Assembly: GCF_963678975.1 (NCBI RefSeq)
Contig: NC_089279.1
Span: 23,608,004-23,672,003 of the forward strand
DNA length: 64,000 bases
Source of the DNA: Dysidea avara
Lineage: Eukaryota > Porifera > Demospongiae > Dictyoceratida > Dysideidae
Reading direction: 5' to 3'
The position numbers were made by a program, and so were the translations under genes. Below are positions 1-10,849 of the stretch, in pieces (positions within the stretch are counted from its first letter, which is position 1; each line of letters starts with the position of its first letter). Below the pieces are notes generated by a model. It worked only from the letters and a program-made list of their open reading frames with translations. It was not told the DNA's origin and did no database searches.

Positions 1-400
1 TGAACCTATATGGTATTTATTTGGGGGGAAAGGGCAGACAGCAATAATTGATTTAATGATTATGGGTGACTGCATCAGTTCAAAGAACTGGTTATCAGCA
101 GTGTCCTGCAATTGCAGCCCAAACAATTACAAATTATATGATCGATTCTGAAAATGCAGCTAAAGATATACCATTCCTGGTAGCTTACAAGGCCTGTTAC
201 AGGTACGTTGTTTTTTCAGTTGTTATACGCCTGTTAGGCTAGCCCCTACTAAACTGTTTCACCTGGTTTCAGTTAGTTACTGGCCACACCCCGGCCCTTC
301 AAAACATGAAGAAACTAAAACAGAAAGTTAAGCTTAATACAGTACATAATTAAACAGCTTTTATTGATTGAAAGGCAGTTTATTTTCTGTAACTAAAAGC
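1..400. other. No gene resolved at left edge
   Basis: AT-rich sequence running into a retrotransposon remnant. A stretch at about 133-202 stays open and ends in CAG followed by GTACG, so it could be an internal exon cut by the window edge. There is no second exon to test that against. Nothing else is supportable here. Confidence 0.3.
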
Positions 401-416
401 CTGTTTGCTCATGTAG

Positions 417-1437
417 GTGTTTACCGGCACGCAGACACACGCGATTTTGGCTGGCCAAACCAATTTCTGGAAACCGGGCATGTGTCTGGTTTACAACTTG
501 GCACCAATGCATTATGGTATACAAGGTCACATTCTAAACTGGGTTTCTGATTTCTTATCTGAACGCACTCAACGTGTAGCATGTGGTGGCTCCACCTCCA
601 AACCTATCAATATAACTAGTGGTGTCCTTCAAGGAAGTGTATTAGGGCCATTACTATTTTTAACATACATAAATGACATCTCTGATAACTTATCATAATC
701 ATGTCGCCTATTTGCAGATGATTGTATTTTGTATAGAAACATCATGTCAGCTACTGATGCTGAAATCTTTCAAGAAAATCTAAACAAACTTGTTACCTGG
801 GCAAAAACTTGGGGTATGCATTTCAACATTGATAATGTGTGGTACTACGAGTTACATTAAAGCATAATCCTTTTACCACTGAATATTTTCTAGATATTCA
901 AAAGCTCAGTTCTGCTACTAAAGCTAGGTATTTGGGTGTTATCTTTGATAACAAATTAACATTTAATCATCATGTGGATTCAGTTTGTCAGAAGGCAAAT
1001 CAGACCCTGTCCTTTTTACGTAGGAATTTGTATCGGTGTAATCGAAGAGTAAAACTTGATGCTTATAAGATATATGTGGAACCAATTTTGAACTATGCAG
1101 CAACAGTATGGTCTCCCATACTCAGTATTGTACTAACAAACTTGAAAGAATTCAGTTCTTATTTTTAAAGATTACCAAAGAACAAGTAGTGTCTCACGTA
1201 TGCTCAACTCTTTAGGTCTAAAATCCATACATGCATACTAAAATGAGATTATTGATGTTATTCAAGATTGTACATAAATTAGTGGAACTCTCCTTACCCA
1301 GCTACATCTCCAATAGCAACAGATCAAGTACACGAGGAAATGAACATAAGCTTAATCTACCCCACTTCACTGTTGATTCTTACAAATTTAGCTTCTTTCC
1401 TAGATCAATAACTTTGTGGAACAAATTGCCAATTTAA
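417..1437 (+). pseudogene. Non-LTR retrotransposon reverse transcriptase remnant
   Basis: Three pieces in different frames together cover the C-terminal half of a LINE-type reverse transcriptase. Residues SGVLQGSVLGPLLF (about 610-660) are the finger/palm motif before the catalytic site. FADD (about 712-723) is the catalytic aspartate box. ARYLGVIFDNKLTFNHH (about 925-980) and the LRRNLYRCNRR segment are the thumb region. YKFSFFPRSITLWNKLP (about 1380-1430) is the usual conserved C-terminal tail. A stop after DISDNLS (about 698) and at least two further frame changes show it is dead. The endonuclease domain is absent, so the copy is also 5'-truncated, as is common for LINE insertions. The clade (CR1, Jockey or RTE-like) cannot be fixed from this fragment. 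Confidence 0.85.
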
Positions 1438-1820
1438 CAATAATTGTACACTAACTGAATTTGAATGCATTCTCTGGCTATATTTTATGAACAGTAATTA
1501 CTAATCGTAAGATATTGTATTTATACTCAATTTTTTTGTGAGTTTTACAATTATTAATATGCATACATACATTAATATACAACATACAGCAAATGTTCTT
1601 CAAAGGGTTTATACTCAAGGATACATCCTTACCCGCTGACCTTCTTTCTAAATTATCGTGTTTTGTGTTACCCATACTGGATTATTGTGATGTAGTTAAG
1701 CGCATCATCTTGTATTTGTTATCATATCTACTGTAGGGTCCTGTTTGCTTGGAGGTCTATAAACATTCTTTTGCTGTCATCATTAAGCTTTTCCAGTCCT
1801 GTGTAATTTCATACAACTGT
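1438..1820. other. No recognisable feature
   Basis: AT-rich sequence downstream of the retrotransposon fragment. It has no ORF with protein-like composition, no LTR and no clear inverted repeat. Confidence 0.4.
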
Positions 1821-1824
1821 CTGA

Positions 1825-4800
1825 CTAAACTACCTCACCTTGGCAGCTGAACTTTAGAATGCTGCCATGTTTTTCAGTAAAGTGGCAAGCATATCTTGAC
1901 AAAATATGCATATAAGGGGTAATCCTCGCTGGCTGGTAACCATCACATTTTTTATCAAGTGATTTAAATAGATTTATCCAGTCTTCAGCCTGCAACAAAC
2001 TCATCAAACTATAATGCTTATGTTTTCTACCTCACATCTTTCTTAATCTCTTCTGGGGTTTTAGAAGGAATTTCGCTCTTATAATCAGTTTGTACAGTGT
2101 GAAAAATTTCTGTATGAGATTCAATATATTGAAGTTGATAAACAACATGTGTATATACCTCCCAAATGTTTTTGACTATCTCGTAATAACCTTTTGGTTG
2201 ACAGTGCTCTAACTTGTCTGGTAAGTACTTCAGTAATTTTAGCCACTAATGAGGAAAATTCAATACCTCCTTCCTCCGACTTCTCTAGTCTAATGGTAAA
2301 AGACACTCCACAGCTTCTTATTTGTTTAAGCAAGCTAACGACCATAGGTCTTTGAAGCTTGTCTGGCTCATGTCTGCTGTGCGCTTCATGTCATAGGACA
2401 TTGCCCCATTTATTAGGTTTCTTGTAAGCCTATCTGTAATCCTCGACATCTTGTCAGGCACCACATTGTCTAGCTTAAAATTTACCAATGGCTTGGCAAT
2501 CAATCCAACCAAGTCTTAGTTGCTTTAATTCCCTCTGGATCATCAATGTCATTAGATAAAAGGGCATCAATTGTTCTTCTATTTCATCATAGTTATTGTG
2601 TCTATACCATAACCAGAATGGGGATATATGTTATATAATATCTTTGGAACTGTACCTGTCTTTTTGGTGCATATTTCACCACACGCATGCATAATTTGAA
2701 TGTGGCTTGTTCAACTCCAACAACAGAAGCATCATCTACGCAAGTATGTATTAGTTCAAAGATTACTTCATAAATACAGTAGTTTACCTTTTAATCACAA
2801 CACAAATAAAAGACTACATCAAATGTTTTGCTGTTAACTGTGATCACAGTGTTATCTATCATGTGGTTGATATCACTAAAAACATTCTTAAAGCCGTGAG
2901 CAATGTTGTTGTCTTCACTAGCCTTGATGGTAGTTGTGGTATGGATGTCTGTTGAAAAATATCAAATAAAATAACTACTAAAATTGTTGTGTACATGCAC
3001 CTGCACTTTTAATTGCTTTCCTTGCTTTGATGATGGCAAAAGATAGTAACACATAAGTCGTTTGTCTTGTAAATTAAGCACCATCAAGGGATATCCTGAT
3101 GTGGAGTTGATGTCCATTAACATGAGGGTATGAAAGTATTTAAACAATTAAGGTTCTATATTTACACAGATTAACTATGCGCATGTTTATATACCTCCGT
3201 TTTAATTGCATCTTTCAACAAATCTGCAAATTTAAACTGCGCCCCCTCAAAATCACCTGTAGCATGACTTTGGTGTGGAAGAACTGCAAGAATGAGCCAT
3301 ACCTTCTAATGTGACCACAGTGACCAGCTTGTTATAGTGATGGTGGTCAGGTCCCACATTGGTAACAGTGACAATGGTCAGGTCCCATATCACTAGTATA
3401 TCTGCAGGTATAGGCAACCTCAAGATGTGAGCCCTTCTGTTTGTTTGTTATACCTAATTGTTTAATGCGTTGTTGTCTAACATACTATCACTTGACCCTA
3501 TTTGGATGGTGTGAAGGGACATTACGCACAGCTGGATTTGATGGCCCAAATGTGCAGTCACTTGTCATCATGATCAGCCCACTTGTCATCGTGATCAGCC
3601 ATCTTGTGACCTCAAAGAAATTTAAAGTTGACATCTAGTTAGCTATATAATTGCTAGCTGTTGTAGTTAAACTATTATTATTATTATTAAACACTTATCA
3701 ATGTCAATACACTTGTCAAAATAGTTAACTAAAATAGTGTTAACAGCTACATATACAACAGAAAAAAAAGCTATAGCCAGAATTACGTACAATAGTATGT
3801 AAATCAGTATAAAATTCATATAGTCAATCTAAAGTGTAACAGAGTCCAATAGCATAAATACACATAGCCAATTGCAATCTAAAGCATAATGGCATTCAGT
3901 AGCCAACAAAAGGCTGAATGATATGTTGCCGGTTCTTCAGACACAATTGTTGTACTTTTGTTATCTTCAAAATTAATGTGTAATTTAACCAATTTGGCTG
4001 AATTGGCCTCATAGTTAACTGCTAAGCCAAAAATGTCAGTATCTCTTACCAAGTCCCCTTTTATTAGAGATTTGGTACCAATGTCTCCCACACTTTTACT
4101 CATTTCAGCTATCATCTGGTAAATGTGATATTCCTTGACCTTACATTCAAGCATGCCATCAGCCAAATTATAATAAGCAGCATTATCAGTGTAATCAGCA
4201 TCGTCAGTGTAATCAGCATTGTCAGTGTCAGGTTCATTTCACATGGTGCTGTGCATGTTGAATACTGCCACCTTAGGGCATTCGTATTTATTTTTATGAT
4301 GTATTACTACATTATTTCTTGACTTTCCAACCAAGCTATAGGGTTTCATTTAATGCATCGGTATGTTTATCTTCCCAATTTGATATTCACGTTTCAAAAT
4401 TGTCTGTAAAAACATGATCCCTATATTGTTCCTGAATAGTCCAGCCTCCCTTACAATAATATTTCCATCTCTAGTCAGTGGATATGGTGGATTTTCTGGA
4501 GCATCATACTCTTCAATTACACAATAAGTCTTTCAGTCCTCTATGCATAAAAAATTGGGGGAAACCTTTTCCACGTCATCTTTAGAAAGCTTATCTGGAC
4601 CGTCATATTTAGTCAGCATATTCTTCAATGGGACTGTTTGAAATGAGATCTTTTCTTTTCATTGTTATCATCATCATTGTTCAACTATCCCTCTAGGGAC
4701 CTACAGGGAGGCAACTAATTAGCCTGTGGCACAAGGAGTCAGAAACCTGAACCTGAAAACTATGCTGAATGCAGAAAAAATCCCAGACCAGGTGGTTTTT

Positions 4801-4998
4801 GTATTAGATTTGAAGCTAGTTTTGTATCTTTGAAGAATTGCATTTAGTATACAATAAATTCTTTGTGTCATCATGTAGTAAAAAAATATGTACCTGGTTT
4901 CTTACACACAACTTCACCCCAATACCCTTTACGAGGTCCTTTATCATTGTTGGTAACAATGGAGAATCATTGATGATATTGAATAATAGTAAGTGCAA
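1825..4998 (-). pseudogene. Decayed multi-part coding block, family unknown
   Basis: Several short minus-strand segments look protein-like but are broken. Reading leftwards they are: 4998-4816 (IKDLVKGIGVKLCVRNQ then HIFLLHDDTKNLLYT, faintly like a GAF-type strand-helix pattern); about 4700-4370 (KYDGPDKLSKDDVEKV, a TGA stop, then PENPPYPLTRDGNIIVREAG); 4166-3879 (KEYHIYQMIAEMSKSVGDI, RDTDIFGLAVNYEANSAKL); 3147-2962; and 2512-2121 (VNFKLDNVVPDKMSRITDR, a frame change near 2340, then RSCGVSFTIRLEKSEEGG). Internal stops and the frameshift suggest a dead copy rather than clean exons, though some gaps could be introns. I do not recognise the family. A domesticated or expanded sponge gene family and an unknown transposon are both possible. 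Confidence 0.35.
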
Positions 4999-5503
4999 CT
5001 CGGCAGATAATGGCCTATAAGGAAATAAATCATAGGTAATCCTACAACTAAGTAGTTATTCACTAGTATATAGTCAAATCTATCAAGCTGCTATATCCAA
5101 AATGACGAATTATGATGTCATAAATGGCAAAATGGTCTTGTTAGTGCAGGGGCTAAATAGATTTTGGTATGCAGTGATGGAAATAAGCATTGTCAACATT
5201 GTTTTGAATGTGGAACCATAACTCCATGAGATAACAAAGGTAAAAAGTAGTAAACAGCTGAGATCTTCTCATGAGTTTGTTTCTTATGGTCAGGTAGCTT
5301 GTGCATGGGTATGCAATTGTTCATTGAAGAAGTGATCTCTTATACTAATTTAATATCATTGATTATTATTAAAGCTTTACAGTGACCAGCACTGAAGGTC
5401 TGACAGCTGCAGCCTTTGGATTACCTAACCTATAAACAGAATTGAAGACTTTATAAAGCCAACTCATCTTTGCTACAATAAGGTGAAACAGACAAGAGAA
5501 CAA

Positions 5504-5548
5504 TCCCTAATAGAGCAGTCAGTAAAATACCGTAATAGAACAGTCACC
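5504..5548 (-). repeat. TATTAGAG motif, tandem pair
   Basis: Two head-to-tail copies (about 5507-5521 and 5532-5547) of the dispersed motif CTAATAGARCAGTCAC, described in full under the findings. Confidence 0.6.
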
Positions 5549-5781
5549 GCATGTATAGGTATCCAGTCTTTACTTGCATCTGCAGCACCATTGCTGCACA
5601 CTTAACCTGCTAGGATTTTTTGCAAATGAAATGTACCTTTGCATGCTATTCCATGTGACAATTACACTCTTCAGACTCATAATTGTTCTCCATGGTTTTA
5701 GAAACCAAGGTAAACTACTGTACTCATGACTGTAGCTGCTCTCTACAGCAATGCAGACCATTTACAATGATGGTCTTATAC

Positions 5782-5986
5782 CAAACTTGTTGCCAGCATA
5801 AATTTCAAACCAGGTATAAATATGAGGCTTGTATTTCAAAATTCCAGTGATTCCCATAGATCGTAGTGCCTTCTCCACTCTCCAAACATCATCTTCATCT
5901 GCAAAGTTCTTCATGTAGACACTAATCAAGTAGATGTCCATTTCTCTGTTTCTTTTGTTATTAACACTTCCATAAGCTGTAGTTAC
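5782..5986 (-). CDS. UPF0696 (C11orf68/Bles03)-like exon, partial
   Basis: The minus strand reads an acceptor (TTAACAG at 5992-5987) followed by an open segment. It begins VTTAYGSVNNKR and contains MDIYLISVYMKNFADEDDVW, VEKALRSMGITGILKYKP and HIYTWFEIYAGNKFGIRP. The order of a beta strand, an acidic DDVWRV helix, a YKP.IYT motif and GNK.GIRP matches what I know of the UPF0696 family, whose biochemical role is unknown. The segment can end at a donor after TTTG (GTATAAG, 5781 leftwards) or run on to a stop four codons later. A possible upstream exon (LVQASEGRFAYYMRRDPPV) lies at about 6160-6245. I could not link more exons, so this may be a partial gene or a retained fragment. Confidence 0.5.
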
Positions 5987-5989
5987 CTG

Positions 5990-6640
5990 TTAATAGATAA
6001 GTGAAGGTACATGTCATGTTGAACAACACTACCATATGACTATGGTAATAAACACAAATGTTACATGTCCACTATTTTGAATAGTAGCTTATAATTAAAA
6101 TGTTCAGTATGTTATTCACCAGCTCTTTGCAACAGCATTCTGTACCAGTTTCCTAATAAGAAGTTATACATTTGCCGACTATGATCACAGGCGGATCTCT
6201 CCTCATATAGTATGCGAATCTCCCCTCAGATGCCTGCACCAACTGTACATATTGAAGTACAGAAAAACAGTAGGGAATATAGGAGACAACATGCAGTTTT
6301 AATACACTAATTACACTTATAGTTATAAATTGTATACTGTGAAGAAATTGAGGCAGAATTTTGGTCAAAGATCAAGATACTCTAATAGAACAGTCACAAT
6401 TTTAATATCAACTCATAATCTTTGTGAATGATGCCTTATTTTGATTTACTGATCACACAGGTTTTATCTAAGATAGGCTAATTTTCTATGGTAATAAGCT
6501 CCAATTAAAACCTAGACAGCGTCTCCTAGATCTGCTGCATAATTACTTTATGCAGTGTACCATTAAAAATGGTCCTCAAATTCATGAAACATCAGTCATA
6601 TGGTTCAGTGACGGATCTTAGTTTCAACTGATTCTTAACT
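5990..6640. other. Intergenic or intronic, one motif copy
   Basis: AT-rich. It holds one copy of the ACTCTAATAGAACAGTCAC motif at 6379-6397 and the possible UPF0696 upstream exon at about 6160-6245. Nothing else is resolved. Confidence 0.35.
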
Positions 6641-6645
6641 CTTAC

Positions 6646-7335
6646 TAGCTATTTAAAAAATAAAGTTTCAAAAGGAAGTAGGGGTTGATATAATATACAT
6701 GCTACAAAAAGTAAGGAAACAAGCTCAAAAATTTTACAGCTGAAATGAGAAATGATCCGGTAATAAAAAGTAAGGAAACAAGATTAGACAACTACTTGCT
6801 AAAATGAGACACTTTAATCCCTACTTTTGGCTAATTTGATGGTCTCATTTCAAGATGCTAGCCAAAAGTAGGCTTTAAAGTGTGTCTCATTTTAGCAAGT
6901 AGTCGTCTAATCTTGTTTCCTTACTTTTTACTGCTGGATCATTTCTCATTTCAGCTGTAACACTTTTGAGCTTGTTTCCTTACTTTTGTAGCATGTATAT
7001 TATACCAAGAGTACATAATAAAAATAGGAAGGGAGAGTGTCTAACTGCCAATACAGCCTGTACAAAATCACTGCGTATTATTGAAAAGACCATGATCTTT
7101 GAACAAATCAACACTTTTACTGACTACAGAGATCTGTTGATAGGTGTTGAGTGCTGTTGATAGGTGTTGAATAAAGTAAAGCCTTTGCTCTACCAATGTG
7201 TGGATGCTCTATAATACGCAGTGATTTTGGCTGAAGGTGTCCTAGTTAGACACTCTCCCTCCCTATTTTTATTATGTACTCTTGATTATACCAATCCCTA
7301 CTTCCTTTTGAAATTTTTAATCTTTTAAATAGCTA
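6646..7335. mobile_element. Nested foldback elements (MITE within MITE)
   Basis: The outer arms start TAGCTATTT at 6646 and end AAATAGCTA at 7335. They pair a left segment (6646-6690, GGAAGTAGGGGTTG) and its continuation (7004-7066, AGTACATAATAAAAATAGG, AAATCACTGCGTATTAT) with 7205-7335. The left arm is split by a second palindrome at about 6690-7003. Its arms carry AAAAAGTAAGGAAACAAG twice on each side and meet near 6840. Neither element has coding capacity. Superfamily is uncertain because the target duplication of the inner element cannot be separated from its palindromic ends. Confidence 0.75.
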
Positions 7336-7611
7336 GGGTGTTTACTTTTTTTGTCTAGCTAGCTATATTATACCCTTTTTGTTTTCCACATAGTATGAAG
7401 TAGCTATCTTCCTTCATATGCAATATGCGCCTCTAAAATAATTATCGTTTTTGTCTTTTAAAACTATTACAGCAACTGTTTAAGGCTTCAGCTGCATTTT
7501 GAAATATTGATGAATTCACAGTAAAACATCGTTGGAGAGTTCACCATTAAGAGTGCATCACTCGCTTTTAGAGGTCTGGATTCCGAGGTGGATCTGCCCC
7601 TCAAGGAACAT

Positions 7612-7632
7612 TCATATATATATATATATATC
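7612..7632. repeat. (TA)n microsatellite
   Basis: A run of about ten TA units directly abuts the CAGTGGCGTAGC terminus of the next element. Confidence 0.8.
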
Positions 7633-7910
7633 CAGTGGCGTAGCTACCATTGAGGCAACCGAGGCAGCTGCCTCGGTAAAAATGCTCAACAGAACAGGCT
7701 GAGCAGGCCTGAGTTTTGGTACCCCGGATTTTCTACTCAGACATTACTAGATAGCATTACTTTTTTTTCTTTTTTTTTCCTCTATCAAGAATTTACTCAA
7801 TCTTTTTTTGGGGAAAAAAAACAGAAACAAAACAATGAAGTGACTGCTCAAATAGAGTGTTGTTTGTAATTTACTGACTGTTCTATTAGAGTATATCGAT
7901 CAGTAATATG
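7633..7910 (+). mobile_element. hAT-like element, left end only
   Basis: CAGTGGCGTAGCTACCATTG resembles the CAGNGGCGTAGC termini of hAT elements and the complete element at 25818-26744. No matching right terminus was found, so the copy is truncated or rearranged. A TGACTGTTCTATTAGAG motif with TATCGATC lies at 7875-7901. The right limit is arbitrary. Confidence 0.4.
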
Positions 7911-8201
7911 CACTCTGCCCATTTCTTGCAGGTTTTCACTAATTATGACACCTTATATATAGTTAGATTTAGCATACTTGTTGCAGCTCAACAATTGTTT
8001 CTGAAATCCAGGTTTTCCAAAAGGCTGATGCGGGTATTTTACCCATGTATTTCTGAAATTTCACATTCTCCAAAATAGGATGCGGGTGGAGGACCAGAAA
8101 CATAATTACCAATTGGAGTGGCCTTATTCATTATTTTCCAAAAGCACAACACACATCCCAAACATGAAGATTTCTGCCAAAAAACAGTGAGATCTACATT
8201 G

Positions 8202-8684
8202 ATTACTATTATTATTATTATTATTATTATTGTTACTGAACAGACAGCACAGCTGATATGCTCAGGAAAAAAAGCAATCATAAAATGAATTTAGCTACGT
8301 AGTTACAAAGATTACAGTTATTGAGTTCCATACAATATGTTTGCAGTTCCGCTGAAAAAGAGTCAATTTTTTTATGGAAGATGGTAAGTTGTTCCAATCC
8401 TTAATTGATCTGGAGAAAAAGCTCTGTTGGTATGAATAGGTGAATGGGTTTGGTAGAATAAAACGATGTGGATGATACAGTTTGGTGGATCTTGTCATTG
8501 AAATAAAATGAGGAGGAATTGACAGTGAATAATCTTGATGTAAAATTTTAAAAAGTGCTTGTAATCTGGATATTTTACGTCTCAGCTGAAGGCTTGGCCA
8601 AGAAAGATGCTGTAACATAGCTGTGACTGAGCTAAATCGATTGAAATCACTTGTTTTGTAATGCAGTACATTAAATCTAAACAT
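8202..8684 (-). pseudogene. Non-LTR retrotransposon 3' end, copy A
   Basis: The minus strand reads the C-terminal tail of a LINE-type polyprotein: DFNRFSSVTAMLQHLSWPS, KISRLQALFKILHQDYSL, FFSRSIKDWNNLPSSI. A 3' UTR follows, ending in a (TTA)n microsatellite at about 8206-8230. The same protein segment, the same UTR and the same trinucleotide tail are present on the opposite strand at 9590-10049. The two copies therefore form a widely spaced inverted pair. A microsatellite tail instead of poly(A) is a known feature of some non-LTR clades. 5'-truncated and frame-altered at the end. Confidence 0.85.
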
Positions 8685-8732
8685 ATTTCGTAATTCATCA
8701 ATTACGTAACTCGGCCTTTTAAGCTACCGTAT

Positions 8733-9000
8733 AGTCTAAATATTTCGAGGGGAAAATATTTCGAGGGGAAAATATTTCGAGTGGAAAATATTTCGAGGTT
8801 GAGCAATGTTGCTAAAAATAAGTTTCGCGGATTTACAAACACTCCAACGACTATATGGAGGTCAAAATATTTCAAGGGTAAAATTTTCGCTGAAAATGTA
8901 CCGTATGATAACAAATATTGGCGAAACTTATATTTGGCGAATTGCTATAAAATTGCAGTCGGCGAAATGCTCTCACTGAAAAATTGGCGAATGGCGTAAG
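8733..9000. repeat. Short tandem repeats and GGCGAA-rich dispersed repeat
   Basis: Four tandem copies of a unit near GGAAAATATTTCGAGG occupy about 8733-8802. A stretch rich in TTGGCGAAAC and TTTGGCGAATTG follows to about 9000. GGCGAA-type sequence recurs at about 10950-11030 and at the extreme right end (about 63945-63990), so it is a dispersed family. No coding capacity. Confidence 0.6.
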
Positions 9001-9004
9001 TACG

Positions 9005-9225
9005 ATGTTGTACTGACTCGCTTTAAAGAATATATTCGGGTCCTGCTTCGCTATTGTACTCGAATATGTGCTCCAATTTCTTTCGTGGCCACACCCACTT
9101 TCAGGATTATTTGCTGTCTGTAGGCATACTCGCCCATTTGTCAATGGCCGCGCACGAATTCATGTCTACAAGCTTACGTGGAGCCACGCCCACTAATCGA
9201 GTACGAGTTCTAGTCTAGTCAGTAG
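9005..9225. repeat. Dispersed repeat with GCCACGCCC boxes, copy 1
   Basis: Shares TTCGGGTCCTGCTTCGCT, TTCTTTCGTG and GAGCCACGCCCA, in the same order, with 43495-43745. GCCACGCCCA occurs several times. Could be a SINE or a short DNA element. No internal pol III promoter was recognised. Confidence 0.5.
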
Positions 9226-9239
9226 TCACCATCAAACAG

Positions 9240-10050
9240 ACATCAACAAACTAGAGTCAGTGCAACGCAGAGCAGCAAGATTTATTCCCAACAAACTATG
9301 GAATAATAATTTGGACAGTGTAACTGTGATGCTAAATGATTTGACATGGCCAACACTCCAAAACAAACTATCATGGTCTCCACATATTAGTAATATAGCT
9401 GCTAAGGCCAATAGAACATTAAACTTTTTGAAACGCAATCTGAGTTGCTGCTCATCTAACATCAAAGCAACAGCCTACCTTACGATAGTACGACCGTCAA
9501 TGGAATACGCTGCAGTCATCTGGGACCCATACCACCATAACAATATTCAACAGCTAGAGAAAGTACAGCGTAGGGCAGCTAGATGGGTTCTAAATGATTT
9601 CAATCGATTCAGCTCAGTCACAGCTATGTTACAGCATCTTTCTTGGCCAAGCCTTCAGCTGAGACGTAAAATATCCAGATTACAAGCACTTTTTAAAATT
9701 ATACATCAAGATTATTCACTGTCAATTCCTCTTCATTTTATTTCAATGACAAGATCCACCAGACTATATCACCCACATCGTTTTATTCTACCAAATTCAT
9801 CTACCCATTCATACCAACAGAGCTTTTTCTCCAGATCAATTAAGGATTGGAACAACTTACCATCTTCCATCATTGAGAGCAACAATATTGACTCTTTTTC
9901 AGCGGAACTGCAAACATTGTATGGAACTCTATAACTGTAATCTTTGTAACTACGTAGCTAAATTCATTTTATGATTGCTTTTTTTTTCCTGAGCATATCA
10001 GCTGTGCTGTCTGCTCAGTAACAATAATAATAATAATAATAATAATAAAG
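9240..10050 (+). pseudogene. Non-LTR retrotransposon 3' end, copy B (chimeric)
   Basis: An open frame (9260-9934) reads LESVQRRAARFIPNKLW, then steps back to an earlier part of the family protein (SWSPHISNIAAKANRTLN, YLTIVRPSMEYAAVIWDP). It then repeats the first motif as LEKVQRRAARWVLNDFNRFS before finishing with SRSIKDWNNLPSSI. The VQRRAAR block is thus present twice, about 100 codons apart, in one frame. That indicates a recombinant or template-switched copy. The 3' UTR and an (AAT)n tail (10023-10048) match copy A. No catalytic reverse transcriptase motif is retained. Confidence 0.85.
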
Positions 10051-10076
10051 TCATCGCAAATATCTTAGATTGATCC

Positions 10077-10211
10077 TAGTCTCGCGTGGCCAGACCCTTT
10101 CCGCGCAGCCGCTTATCGATTGGAAATTATAAGCGCCGCGCTACAAGAGCGGCGCTTATAATTTCCAATCGATAAGCGGCTGCGCGGAAAGGGTCTGGCC
10201 ACGCGAGACTA
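10077..10211. mobile_element. Near-perfect palindromic MITE, Mutator-like
   Basis: 135 bp. The left arm starts TAGTCTCGCGTGGCCAGACC and the right arm ends with its complement GGTCTGGCCACGCGAGACTA. Arms are about 66 nt with a 3-4 nt loop (around 10143-10145) and one visible mismatch. The flanks carry a 9-bp direct duplication GATTGATCC (10068-10076 and 10212-10220). Nine-base duplications with long terminal inverted repeats are typical of Mutator-like elements. It is GC-richer than its surroundings and has no coding capacity. Very high arm identity implies recent insertion or ongoing arm homogenisation. Confidence 0.85.
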
Positions 10212-10270
10212 GATTGATCCTACTATTGAGTTGTAAATCATCTTCAATTAATACCTGATAATTATTTACC

Positions 10271-10592
10271 CTCACCAGGGGCGGATCCAGAGTCTGGAAA
10301 GAGGGGGGCGGCACCTTGCTGAAAAAAAGTTGACTCTGAAGAGCAAAAAAAAAAAAAAAAAGGTCACAACAACAATAGCTAGTTATCCTTTACCAAATAT
10401 ATTATATCACGTATGTTATGTAAATAAAATCCTATTTATAGCTTCATAAGTAAGCTGCACTGCCTCATGAACATTGTGACTGCTTTATTAGAGTAATTGA
10501 CTGCTCTATTAGAGTATCTCGATCTTGTATGCAATTTCTTGAAGGGAGAGGGGGAATTTGCCCCAAATGCCCCATCCTGGATCCGCCATTAC
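10271..10592. mobile_element. hAT-like non-autonomous element
   Basis: The left end CAGGGGCGGATCCAG and right end CTGGATCCGCCA form short inverted repeats of the CAGGGGCGGATC type seen in hAT elements. The flanks (ACCCTCAC and ACTCACCC region) are compatible with a decayed 8-bp duplication. The interior has a poly(A) run at 10345-10362 and two head-to-tail copies of the GACTGCTYTATTAGAGTA motif (10477-10520). It sits just left of a LINE fragment. Confidence 0.55.
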
Positions 10593-10800
10593 TCACCCGC
10601 AAGACTGACATCTTCTAGATCAAATCATCCTTGTAAATTTTACCATGTTCAAACCTCTTGTGATACTTACAAATTCTCCTTCTTCCCCAGAACGATACCT
10701 GAATGGAACAGTCTCCAAATCAATAACATTAATAACCTATCCGTAGCAGATTTTAAACTTGTATTAACTAATAACTAACTTAATTTTTGTATTAGCGTTT
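10590..10800 (+). pseudogene. Non-LTR retrotransposon C-terminal fragment
   Basis: Reads LTSSRSNHPCKFYHVQ then TYKFSFFPRTIPEWNSLQIN and ADFKLVL, the conserved LINE polyprotein tail also seen at 1231-1437. An AT-rich 3' end (TTTAGGGCTTTGC) follows at about 10808. Severely 5'-truncated. Confidence 0.75.
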
Positions 10801-10849
10801 TACCCCTTTAGGGCTTTGCTAATTAATGAAATGAAAATAAGCCACACCC

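Noticed and set aside
3540-4240. Repeated TCATCATGATCAGCC and TGTAATCAGCATNGTCAG as a CRISPR-like array
   Set aside because: Only two or three imperfect adjacent units without uniform spacers; simple tandem repeats in a eukaryotic genome.
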